Shown here: in pieces, positions 54,120 through 61,801 of the stretch
How positions within the stretch are numbered: position 1 is the stretch's first letter
How the letters are laid out: the number at the start of each line of letters is the position of its first letter
Assembly (NCBI RefSeq): GCF_015645465.1
Contig: NZ_JADOEL010000003.1
Coordinates: forward strand, 1 to 64,000
Source of the DNA: Herminiimonas contaminans
GTDB lineage: Bacteria > Pseudomonadota > Gammaproteobacteria > Burkholderiales > Burkholderiaceae_D
Reading direction: 5' to 3'
Length of the DNA: 64,000 nt
Translations under genes and position numbers: made by a program
Notes under the pieces: model-generated
Told to the model about the DNA's origin: nothing
Databases searched by the model: none
Seen by the model: only the letters and a program-made list of their open reading frames with translations

Positions 54120-54776
54120 ATGAACGATCTTATTCAAACCTTTTCCGTTTATGCATTGCCTATCGTATTCGCGATTACCTTGCATGAAGCTGCGCATGCC
54201 TACGCTGCCAAATACTTCGGTGACACCACTGCTTACGCGCAAGGGCGCATGAGCATGAACCCGATCAAGCACATCGATCCTATCGGTACCTTGCTGATAC
54301 CTATCGTGCTGTATTTCGCTGGTAGTCCTTTCCTGTTTGGTTACGCGAAACCGGTGCCGGTCAACTTCGGCAATTTGCGCAATCCGAAGAAGCAGATGGC
54401 TTTCGTTGCGCTGGCGGGGCCGGCGGCTAACCTGGTGATGGCACTGATGTGGATGTTGCTGGCGGTGTTCCTGCATGCCTTCGGCTCGACTGAAGAATTC
54501 CTGATGCGCATGGCGCAGGCCGGTATCCTGACCAACCTGGTGATTTTCGCGTTTAATCTGTTCCCGATTCCACCGCTGGACGGTGGTCGCATCATGACCA
54601 GCCTGCTGCCGAATAAATATGCGTACAAGTTTGCGCAGTTGGAGCCCTATGGTTTCTTCATCGTGCTGGCGCTGGTCTTTTTGAAGGTGCTGCATTTCTG
54701 GATGGTGCCGGTCATGACGATTGCCGAGACCGGTTTGCTGCTGTTGATTTCCCCGATTACTTTTTTACTGAACTGA
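54120..54776 (+). CDS. Site-2-protease family (M50) membrane protein
   Basis: 218-aa polytopic protein. Zinc motif HEAAH at residues 22-26 within the first span and the second motif NLFPIPPLDGGR (about 146-157). Four to six membrane segments. Family members cleave within membranes; substrate unknown. The preceding 176 bp contain no clear gene. Confidence 0.85.
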   Translation: MNDLIQTFSVYALPIVFAITLHEAAHAYAAKYFGDTTAYAQGRMSMNPIKHIDPIGTLLIPIVLYFAGSPFLFGYAKPVPVNFGNLRNPKKQMAFVALAGPAANLVMALMWMLLAVFLHAFGSTEEFLMRMAQAGILTNLVIFAFNLFPIPPLDGGRIMTSLLPNKYAYKFAQLEPYGFFIVLALVFLKVLHFWMVPVMTIAETGLLLLISPITFLLN

Positions 54777-54782
54777 GTTCGC

Positions 54783-55385
54783 GTGTCACAACCATCGATG
54801 ATGCAGATGCCAGGCACTAACGCACATAATGCAATGGACAGGGCTTCGGCCTGGGTCACTCGCTTTGCGCCGCTGATTCCGGCTGGCGAGGTCTTGGATC
54901 TGGCTTGCGGAGCAGGGCGTCATAGTCGGCTGCTGGCGCAGCACGGACATCCGGTACTGGCAGTCGACCGGAATGAGGAAGCGTTGGCTTTGGCTGCCGG
55001 TTCTGGCATTCAAACCATGCAAGTCGATCTGGAAACCGCAGAGCCTGCCAAAACCTGGCCGTTTGTCGCTGACAGGTTCGCTGGCATCGTCGTCACCAAC
55101 TATCTGCATCGCCCACTCTGGGGCAGCATGGTCGCCAGCCTGGCGGACCAGGGCGTGCTGATTTACGAAACCTTCGCGCTGGGGAATGAGCAATTTGGCA
55201 AGCCGTCCAATCCTGACTTCCTGCTGGCGCATGGGGAATTGCTGGAAGTTGCGCGTCTATATGACCTGCAAGTGGTGGCTTATGAGGATGGGTATCTGGA
55301 TGAGCCCAAACCGGCGATGGTACAAAGAATTTGCCTAATTAAGGCCAATAAGGGTCTGAAAGCCACTAATTTGCGCTTAAATTGA
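54783..55385 (+). CDS. Class I SAM-dependent methyltransferase
   Basis: 200-aa protein with SAM-binding glycine motif VLDLACGAGRHS (about 37-48) and the acidic motif LAVDRNEEAL. GTG start at 54783, 6 bp after the upstream stop. Substrate unknown. In many relatives a trpS gene stands near here; none is seen in this window. Confidence 0.8.
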   Translation: MSQPSMMQMPGTNAHNAMDRASAWVTRFAPLIPAGEVLDLACGAGRHSRLLAQHGHPVLAVDRNEEALALAAGSGIQTMQVDLETAEPAKTWPFVADRFAGIVVTNYLHRPLWGSMVASLADQGVLIYETFALGNEQFGKPSNPDFLLAHGELLEVARLYDLQVVAYEDGYLDEPKPAMVQRICLIKANKGLKATNLRLN

Positions 55386-55471
55386 GCTTCTATTCTTTGC
55401 AAGAGCACACCACATAAGCGGGCGATCCGCTACAATCTAATATTCTCCAATTTTTTCGCTCACACACTATT

Positions 55472-56350
55472 ATGATTCAGGGCAGCTTAGTCGCAATCGT
55501 TACTCCCATGCACGCCGACGGTACACTCGATATTCCGGGCCTGCGTAAATTGATTGATTGGCATATCGCAGAAGGTACGGACGGCATCGTGATCGTCGGT
55601 ACTACCGGCGAATCGCCAACAGTCTCAGTTGAAGAACATTGCGAGCTGGTCCGCGTCACTGTAGAACATACCGCCAAGCGCGTTCCTGTCATCGCCGGTA
55701 CCGGTGGTAACTCGACCTCAGAAGCCATTGAACTGACCCAGTTCGCCAAGGATGTAGGCGCGGATGCGTCGCTGCAAGTTGTACCTTATTACAACCGTCC
55801 TACCCAAGAGGGTATGTATCAGCACTTCAAGAAAATCGCGGAAGCGGTTGACCTGCCTGTGATCCTGTACAACGTCCCTGGCCGTACCGTAGCGGATATG
55901 TCGAACGACACTATCCTGCGTTTGTCCAAAGTACCAGGCATCATCGGCGTCAAGGATGCGACCGGCAACATCGGTCGCGGCACTGAATTGCTGCGCCTGG
56001 TGCGCAAGGATTTCGCGGTGTATTCGGGTGACGATGCAACGGCTATGGCCCTGATGTTCTGTGGTGCCAAAGGCAATATTTCGGTCACTGCCAACGTCGC
56101 ACCACGCGCAATGCATCAATTATGCGATGCAGCGGTGAACCAGCGCGTTGCTGAAGCGGTCGAAATCAACAACAAAATGATTCCTTTGCACACCAAGCTG
56201 TTCATCGAACCGAATCCGGTACCTGTCAAATGGGCGATGGCTGAGATGGGTTTGATTCCATCCGGCATGCGTTTGCCTATCGTGCCGCTGGCTGCAGAGT
56301 TTCACGAAACAGTGCGTGCCGCGCTGCGTGAATCGGGCGTATTACAATAA
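55472..56350 (+). CDS. dapA: 4-hydroxy-tetrahydrodipicolinate synthase
   Basis: 292-aa enzyme of lysine and diaminopimelate synthesis. Key motifs: [10 protein letters not shown] (about 43-52), ILYNVPGRT (catalytic Tyr near 133) and the Schiff-base Lys in GVKDATGN (about 161). Normal length. Upstream of bamC, the usual pair. Confidence 0.97.
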   Translation: MIQGSLVAIVTPMHADGTLDIPGLRKLIDWHIAEGTDGIVIVGTTGESPTVSVEEHCELVRVTVEHTAKRVPVIAGTGGNSTSEAIELTQFAKDVGADASLQVVPYYNRPTQEGMYQHFKKIAEAVDLPVILYNVPGRTVADMSNDTILRLSKVPGIIGVKDATGNIGRGTELLRLVRKDFAVYSGDDATAMALMFCGAKGNISVTANVAPRAMHQLCDAAVNQRVAEAVEINNKMIPLHTKLFIEPNPVPVKWAMAEMGLIPSGMRLPIVPLAAEFHETVRAALRESGVLQ

Positions 56351-56447
56351 GCCCGCTCAATAAGCCTTGATGTGGCGTTCGCAGCCGAAGTTGCCAGCTG
56401 AACCAGCTTTTTAAGTATTCAACATAATTACTCGGAAGATTTCTTAC

Positions 56448-57602
56448 ATGGCTCAAAGTAGCTTCGCAAAACGTGGAATGATTTACCTGCTCGCGCTCAC
56501 TGGTGGTCTGGCTGGATGCAGCTCCATCAATTCGATCCTCGAGCCAGGACGCATCGACTACAAAAGCGAGGTGAAAAAGACACCTACGCTGGAAATTCCT
56601 CCTGATCTGACCCAGTTGCAACGTGAAAACCGTTACGCCTTGCCGGATGCAAACCGTGGTACTGCCACTGCTTCTTCGTACAACGCGCAACAGACGACAC
56701 GTCCGGCTGAGCAGGCCGCGACTGTCGCGCCCAAGGCTTTCAACGATATCCGCGTAGAGCGCGATGGTTCGCAACGCTGGCTGGTCGTCAACCAGGCACC
56801 TGAAGTCCTGTGGCCTAAGGTCAAGGATTTCTGGCAGGACAACGGCTTCCTGATCAATCTGGAGGCGCCACAATCCGGCGTGATGGAAACCGACTGGGCT
56901 GAAAACCGCGCCAAGATCCCGCAAGACTTCATCCGCTCGACCCTGGGCAAAGTATTTGATTCGCTGTACTCGACCGGTGAGCGTGACAAGTTCCGTACCC
57001 GTCTGGAACGCGGTGCGAACGGCACCACCGAAATTTACATCAGCCATCGTGGCGCAGAAGAAGTCCTGACTGGTACCGACAAGGAAACCACAGTGTGGAC
57101 TGCGCGTGCTTCCGATCCTGACCTGGAAGCAGAATTTCTGTCGCGCCTGATGGTTGCGCTGGGCGCTGAAGATACGCGTGCCAAGGCAGCTGTTGCCAAC
57201 GTGGTAGCGCAATCTTCGCGCGCCAAGCTGGTGAAAGCACCTAGCGGCAATTACGTGCAGGTAGACGAAAGCTTTGAACGTGCATGGCGTCGTGTCGGCC
57301 TGGCACTGGATCGCGTCGGCTTCACAGTCGAAGACCGTGATCGCAGCCAGGGTCTGTACTTCGTACGCTATGTCGACCAGGGCGACGATGCGAAAAACAC
57401 CGAGAAAAAAGGTTTCTTCGGCAATCTGTTCACCTTCGGTTCTTCCAAGGCAGAGAAGGATAAAGCAGCAGCGCGCTATCGCGTCGCCATCAAGAGCTCC
57501 GGCGACACCAGCCAGATCACTGTGCTGAACAGTGAAGGCAAGCTGGAATCGTCGAAAACAGGCGAACGCATCCTGAGCCTGTTGAACGAGCAACTGAAGT
57601 AA
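56448..57602 (+). CDS. bamC: Outer-membrane assembly lipoprotein BamC
   Basis: 384-aa lipoprotein of the BAM complex. Signal with lipobox LAGC (Cys near 24), a low-structure stretch with DLTQLQRENRYALPD, then two helix-grip domains (about 105-215 and 260-384). The position after dapA is conserved in proteobacteria (nlpB). Confidence 0.9.
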   Translation: MAQSSFAKRGMIYLLALTGGLAGCSSINSILEPGRIDYKSEVKKTPTLEIPPDLTQLQRENRYALPDANRGTATASSYNAQQTTRPAEQAATVAPKAFNDIRVERDGSQRWLVVNQAPEVLWPKVKDFWQDNGFLINLEAPQSGVMETDWAENRAKIPQDFIRSTLGKVFDSLYSTGERDKFRTRLERGANGTTEIYISHRGAEEVLTGTDKETTVWTARASDPDLEAEFLSRLMVALGAEDTRAKAAVANVVAQSSRAKLVKAPSGNYVQVDESFERAWRRVGLALDRVGFTVEDRDRSQGLYFVRYVDQGDDAKNTEKKGFFGNLFTFGSSKAEKDKAAARYRVAIKSSGDTSQITVLNSEGKLESSKTGERILSLLNEQLK

Positions 57603-57634
57603 TTTGTAGTAATGCCTGCTGACGAGGCCTGCGC

Positions 57635-58414
57635 ATGAAATTTGCCAGCCTCGGCAGTGGCAGTGAAGGAAACGCTTTACTCATTTCTACCCAATCCGGC
57701 AGCTCGCGTACTACGCTGATGCTGGATTGCGGCTTCGGTATCAAGGAAACCGAAAGACGTCTGGCCAGATTGCAGATGCTCCCGACGGATCTTTCCGGCA
57801 TCATCGTTACCCACGAACACCAGGACCATGTAGGCGGCGTATTCAAGTTTGCTCGCAGGCACAAGCTGCCAGTCTGGCTGACTTATGGCACTTACCAGGC
57901 GGTGCACGATAAGTGCGACGGCGTACAGCTGCATTTCTGTCGTGACAGTGAGCGCTTTGCGATAGGTGACCTGGAGCTGTCGCCTTATACCGTACCGCAC
58001 GATGCCCGTGAGCCGGTGCAATATGTCGCCAGTGACGGCGCAAGCAGGCTAGGAGTGCTGACTGATGCCGGACATGGCACCGCGCATATGATAGCTGCGC
58101 TGGACGCCTGTGATGCCCTGATGCTGGAATGTAATCATGACCGGCAAATGCTGATCAATTCCACTTACCCACCTTCACTCAAGCAGCGCATAGGCGGCGA
58201 GTACGGCCATCTGTCGAACCATGCGGCGGGTGAGATTCTGGCAGCACTGGACAAGTCACGGTTGCAGCGGATCGTTGGTGCGCATCTCAGCCTGAAAAAC
58301 AATACGCCGGAACTGGCGCGGGCGGCTTTGACCGGGGTGGTGGCAGATAGCGCCGAAGTAATGATTGCGTGCCAGGAAGAGGGCTTTGGCTGGGTGGAAG
58401 TCACGCTACCCTGA
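57635..58414 (+). CDS. Metallo-beta-lactamase-fold hydrolase (YycJ-like)
   Basis: 259-aa protein starting MKFASLGSGSEGNALLI, with metal motif THEHQDHVGG (about 52-61), further ligands in DAGHGT and ECNHD, and YGHLSNHAA near the end. Relatives include YycJ/WalJ, proposed nucleases. Follows bamC by 32 bp. Confidence 0.85.
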   Translation: MKFASLGSGSEGNALLISTQSGSSRTTLMLDCGFGIKETERRLARLQMLPTDLSGIIVTHEHQDHVGGVFKFARRHKLPVWLTYGTYQAVHDKCDGVQLHFCRDSERFAIGDLELSPYTVPHDAREPVQYVASDGASRLGVLTDAGHGTAHMIAALDACDALMLECNHDRQMLINSTYPPSLKQRIGGEYGHLSNHAAGEILAALDKSRLQRIVGAHLSLKNNTPELARAALTGVVADSAEVMIACQEEGFGWVEVTLP

Positions 58415-58477
58415 GTGCCGCGATGGAAATGCGGCAACTCACCTCAGTGCGACTTTAATCGCGAATGCTGCAGGCAT

Positions 58478-58503
58478 AAAAAAACCGACCCGAGGGTCGG
58501 CTT
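58478..58503 (-). terminator. Intrinsic terminator for the small lipoprotein gene
   Basis: On the minus strand AAGCCGACCC, loop TC, GGGTCGG then T7. It lies 23 bp after the lipoprotein stop. Confidence 0.85.
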
Positions 58504-58525
58504 TCTCATCCAGAAACTGGATTAA

Positions 58526-58759
58526 TTACTTAGCTGCTGGTGCTTCAGCTGGAGCTGCTGCAGGAGCTGCTGGAGCTTCAGTTGCTGGAGCAGCTGGAGC
58601 TTCTGCTGCTGGAGCAGCTGCTGGTGCTGCTGGAGCTTCTGCTGCTGGAGCAGCTGCAGGTGCTTCAGTTGCTGCTGGTGCTGCAGGAGCTTCTTCTTTT
58701 TTGCTGCAAGCGGTCAAAGCAATAGCCAACAGGGATGCGATCAGCAAGGATTTTGTCAT
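58526..58759 (-). CDS. Small Ala/Pro-rich lipoprotein
   Basis: 77-aa protein with lipobox LTAC (Cys near 18), a short KKEE stretch, then repeats of EAPAAPAAAPA and variants to the end. Extended proline-alanine repeats may span the periplasm as a flexible tether. Repeat count may vary by slippage. Function unknown. A palindromic operator-like site lies 42 bp upstream. Confidence 0.65.
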   Translation of the reverse strand: MTKSLLIASLLAIALTACSKKEEAPAAPAATEAPAAAPAAEAPAAPAAAPAAEAPAAPATEAPAAPAAAPAEAPAAK

Positions 58760-58800
58760 GATTATCTTTCAATAACTAGGTTGATATTAATTTGCGATGA

Positions 58801-58898
58801 ATAATTACCGGTAATTATCGCTCTATAGGGTGCTTCGTAGTATTTCGAACCATAATGTTGCGGTGCGATGAAACGAAACCTTCCTAACCGGTAATTAT
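58801..58898. promoter_or_regulatory. 18-bp palindrome and half-copy upstream of the lipoprotein
   Basis: ATAATTACCGGTAATTAT (58801-58818) is a perfect palindrome. ACCGGTAATTAT recurs at 58887-58898, exactly 80 bp away. The second copy overlaps a TATAAT on the minus strand, which may be the -10 box of the lipoprotein promoter. The regulator is unknown. Confidence 0.6.
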
Positions 58899-58990
58899 AG
58901 CGCTTCTTTTTGTTTGTGACACAACACTTTTACATTTTGGTAAGTGCTAGTTTGTAACAAAATATGAATGGATTATGACGTGATTTGTCA

Positions 58991-60112
58991 TCATCCCAGC
59001 AGTAACCAGCCGTCTTTGTGCCATGTGTGCAGCGCATCGATGACATCAGCAGAAGCCGAACTGATAAGCGTTCCACTGAGCGATCTTACATTCGCCAGTT
59101 CTTTCAAAACTGCCAAATCCTCGTCTCCGACTTCGAACGAAGTACCGTTAATGAAGACATAATTGCTGCGATGCAGCATAAGACTTTTCCGAGAAAGCTT
59201 GATGCCGTTTTTCTTTGCACTTTGCAGGAAGCGGGCACGCGTCAGGTTTTCTTCCGGTGCGTCGAAGTAGATCTGCGCTTTGGGTTCGGACAAATACTCG
59301 CCGACAAAGAGTGCGATGTCTTCCTGCGTAAAGCGCACCTTGTTCAATTCGGCGGCGATACGCGACAGCATTGCGCTGCTGATTTCCGCGGGCTGCTTGG
59401 CTGGCTTCAGATCAGGGTCGGCATAGCGACCCGGCAGGTCTATGGTGTCTATCATAGACTCCAGGAAGGCTTCACCCAGCTCTTGATAGGACGGCGCGCG
59501 GAAACCGATAGAGTAGGTCATGCATTCGTCCATTGCCACACCTTCGTGCGCATACTGCGGTGGCAGGTAGAGCATGTCGCCGGGAGCGAGGATGAACTCT
59601 TCTTCGGGCTGGAAGTTCTTCAGGATCTTCAAGGGCATGCCGTCGACCAGCGTGAGGTCGGTTTGTGCGCCTATGCGCCAGCGCCGGTGGCCATGCGCCT
59701 GCAACAGGAATACGTCGTAGGAGTCGAAATGCGCGCCGACACCACCGGTTTCGGTGGCATAGCTGATCATGAGGTCATCCAGGCGCGCATCTGGGATAAA
59801 ACTGAATTCGCGCATTAGTGCATCGACCGCTTCGTCATGCAAATTGACGCCTTGTACCAGCAAAGTCCAGTCTTTTTGCGTCAACGGCGGCATCTTCTCA
59901 AACGGGCCGTTGTCCATATTCCATACCCGTTTGACATGTGTAATCAGACGCGATTCGACATCTTCGCTTTGCACCAGCTCGAACAGTTCGTCGCGTGTCA
60001 GCAGCGGCTGGAAATCGGGGATGGCCTGGCGGATCAATAATGGCTTTTTGTGCCAGTAGTCGCGGAGGAATTCTGCGGCGGTCAGTCCGCCTAGTAAGGT
60101 CAATTTTTTCAT
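58991..60112 (-). CDS. Ribosomal-protein hydroxylase RoxA/YcfD-like (cupin-like 2-oxoglutarate oxygenase)
   Basis: 373-aa JmjC-type oxygenase. Iron ligands HFD (His128, Asp130) in GAHFDSYDVFLLQAHGHRRW and a distal His189 in PPQYAHEG; the WHKKPLLIRQA start is typical of YcfD. E. coli YcfD hydroxylates an Arg of ribosomal protein L16. Upstream of slyD in the opposite direction. Confidence 0.85.
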   Translation of the reverse strand: MKKLTLLGGLTAAEFLRDYWHKKPLLIRQAIPDFQPLLTRDELFELVQSEDVESRLITHVKRVWNMDNGPFEKMPPLTQKDWTLLVQGVNLHDEAVDALMREFSFIPDARLDDLMISYATETGGVGAHFDSYDVFLLQAHGHRRWRIGAQTDLTLVDGMPLKILKNFQPEEEFILAPGDMLYLPPQYAHEGVAMDECMTYSIGFRAPSYQELGEAFLESMIDTIDLPGRYADPDLKPAKQPAEISSAMLSRIAAELNKVRFTQEDIALFVGEYLSEPKAQIYFDAPEENLTRARFLQSAKKNGIKLSRKSLMLHRSNYVFINGTSFEVGDEDLAVLKELANVRSLSGTLISSASADVIDALHTWHKDGWLLLG

Positions 60113-60217
60113 GGCGCCATTATATATGGCTGCAGTATTTGCCCGGCATACAGAGTTGCCGTGTCACAGAATAAGTGCACGAGTATAATTGCGCCCATAT
60201 TTAATGAAAGGATCATC

Positions 60218-60763
60218 ATGAAGATTGCCAAGAATACGGTCGTGACCGTGGAATACAAATTGTCAGACGCGCAAGGCGATTTGATTGAAGAAGGCCGTGA
60301 GCCTATGGTGTACCTGCACGGCGGCTATGAAAATACCCTGCCTAAGATCGAAGAAGCGCTGGAAGGCAAGGAAGCTGGCTTTGAAGACACGATCCAGGTT
60401 GAGCCGGAAGATGCTTTTGGTGAATACGATGCCAACCTGGTCAAGATCGAGCCACGCAACCGCCTGCCGGAACCACTGGAAGTAGGCATGCAGTTTGAAG
60501 GTTCGCCGGAAGCGGAAGATGAAGATGAGCAACCACTGATCTTTACCGTGACCGACATCGCTGACGACAAGGTTGTGCTTGATGGCAATCACCCGTTGGC
60601 AGGCATGGCACTGCGCTTCACACTGAAAGTGACCGAAGTACGCGCTGCGACTGAAGAAGAAATTGCACATGAGCATGTACACGGTGCACATGGTCACCAC
60701 CACGGTGACGAGGATGACGAAGGCGAAGCCGGCGATCATTTCCGCAGCCATCCTATCCACTAA
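60218..60763 (+). CDS. slyD: FKBP-type peptidyl-prolyl isomerase SlyD-like
   Basis: 181-aa protein: FKBP domain with LIEEGREPMVYLHGG and an IF-domain, and a metal-binding C-terminal tail (HEHVHGAHGHHHGDEDDE). Roles include folding and nickel delivery. ATG 60218 with AAAGGA as RBS. Confidence 0.92.
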   Translation: MKIAKNTVVTVEYKLSDAQGDLIEEGREPMVYLHGGYENTLPKIEEALEGKEAGFEDTIQVEPEDAFGEYDANLVKIEPRNRLPEPLEVGMQFEGSPEAEDEDEQPLIFTVTDIADDKVVLDGNHPLAGMALRFTLKVTEVRAATEEEIAHEHVHGAHGHHHGDEDDEGEAGDHFRSHPIH

Positions 60764-60797
60764 TAGCTGAATTTGCTGTCCGGTGAAACGGGCGCAT

Positions 60798-60827
60798 AAA
60801 AAACGGATGCCGAGGCATCCGTTTTTT
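60798..60827. terminator. Intrinsic terminator after slyD
   Basis: A6-CGGATGCC, loop GA, GGCATCCG-T6. It may also serve the convergent gene at 60849. Confidence 0.9.
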
Positions 60828-60848
60828 ATTGGTCGCGCACTATATCGT

Positions 60849-61793
60849 TTAGTGACGCGCCGCTTGTACCGTGATCGGATTGATTAGTGTGAACAGGTCA
60901 GCAGACGCCGGATTGACGTGAATCTTGCGCCATGGTGGTTCTACCCGCAACGCGCCTATATTGCCGCGCCAGCTGATGCCTTTCGGTGATGGTGTTGCGC
61001 GCGTGTTGTAATCGCTGTGCACGATCAGTATCTTGCCGTGGTACTTGTCGGCGAAAGCCAGTATCTGGCGTCTCAGATCAGCAAAACCCTCACGCTTGCC
61101 GGAAGAGAACATCGATGAATGTTCGGCCTGCAGCAAAGGATTGCCATCGCAAAAAATCACCACGCCATCGACCTTGCCGATTTTTGCCGTGATGAACAGT
61201 CGTTTCAGCCAGTCGCTATTCGCGGTCTGGCGGTCTTCGAATTCAGTATTGTGACCGGCTGCATACTGGTAGTTATTGTTATTCGCCGGGACATTGATGG
61301 TGGCAAACATTACATCGCCGATACGCCAGCGCATATTCTCGGCATAGCTGCGGAATTGCGGCATGGTGGACTGACGTACCAATGGGATCTTGCTGTCGCC
61401 GAGTGAAAGATCCTCGCTGAACAGCAGGTCACGTAAACGGTTCATGCGGTCTGTTGCGATCAAACGATTTTTGCTGTTGACGCAGCGTGTCCAGTCATAG
61501 CCACTGACGGCGACGACTACGCCATTCTTCGCGCTGTCCAGCAGTGTCTTGCGGTTGCGATAGAGACTGTCGCTACACGGTTCTTCTGCTGCCTTGATGC
61601 CGCTGGCGACCACGAAGGCGAGGTTGTCGGCATCGCTCTCGGTAATTGCTTCACGCAGCACGGTTTCGCTATCACTGGCCTTGACCGGTTTCGCGATCAC
61701 GCCGAAGCTGAATGGCGTCGCGTCGCTCGCATGCACCCATACCGGATGCAGGAGTGCGATGCAGAGCAGCAATGGTGTGGCGACGAGTTTCAT
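60849..61793 (-). CDS. Secreted conserved protein of unknown function
   Basis: 314-aa protein with a Sec signal peptide (hydrophobic 3-20, probable cleavage after VHA). Mature part is mixed alpha/beta with GVIAKPVKASDSETVLREAI, two Cys that may bond (EPCSD and TRCVN), and VDGVVIFCDGNPLL and ILIVHSDYNTRA, which read like strands of a phosphoesterase-like fold, but no catalytic motif is certain. It lies just downstream of mutS on the same strand. Confidence 0.6.
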   Translation of the reverse strand: MKLVATPLLLCIALLHPVWVHASDATPFSFGVIAKPVKASDSETVLREAITESDADNLAFVVASGIKAAEEPCSDSLYRNRKTLLDSAKNGVVVAVSGYDWTRCVNSKNRLIATDRMNRLRDLLFSEDLSLGDSKIPLVRQSTMPQFRSYAENMRWRIGDVMFATINVPANNNNYQYAAGHNTEFEDRQTANSDWLKRLFITAKIGKVDGVVIFCDGNPLLQAEHSSMFSSGKREGFADLRRQILAFADKYHGKILIVHSDYNTRATPSPKGISWRGNIGALRVEPPWRKIHVNPASADLFTLINPITVQAARH

Positions 61794-61801
61794 GCAGTTA
61801 T

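Noticed and set aside
58526-58759. Short repeats here taken as a possible CRISPR or tandem-repeat array
   Set aside because: They are codon-level repeats of an Ala/Pro-rich protein with a lipoprotein signal; there are no spacers.
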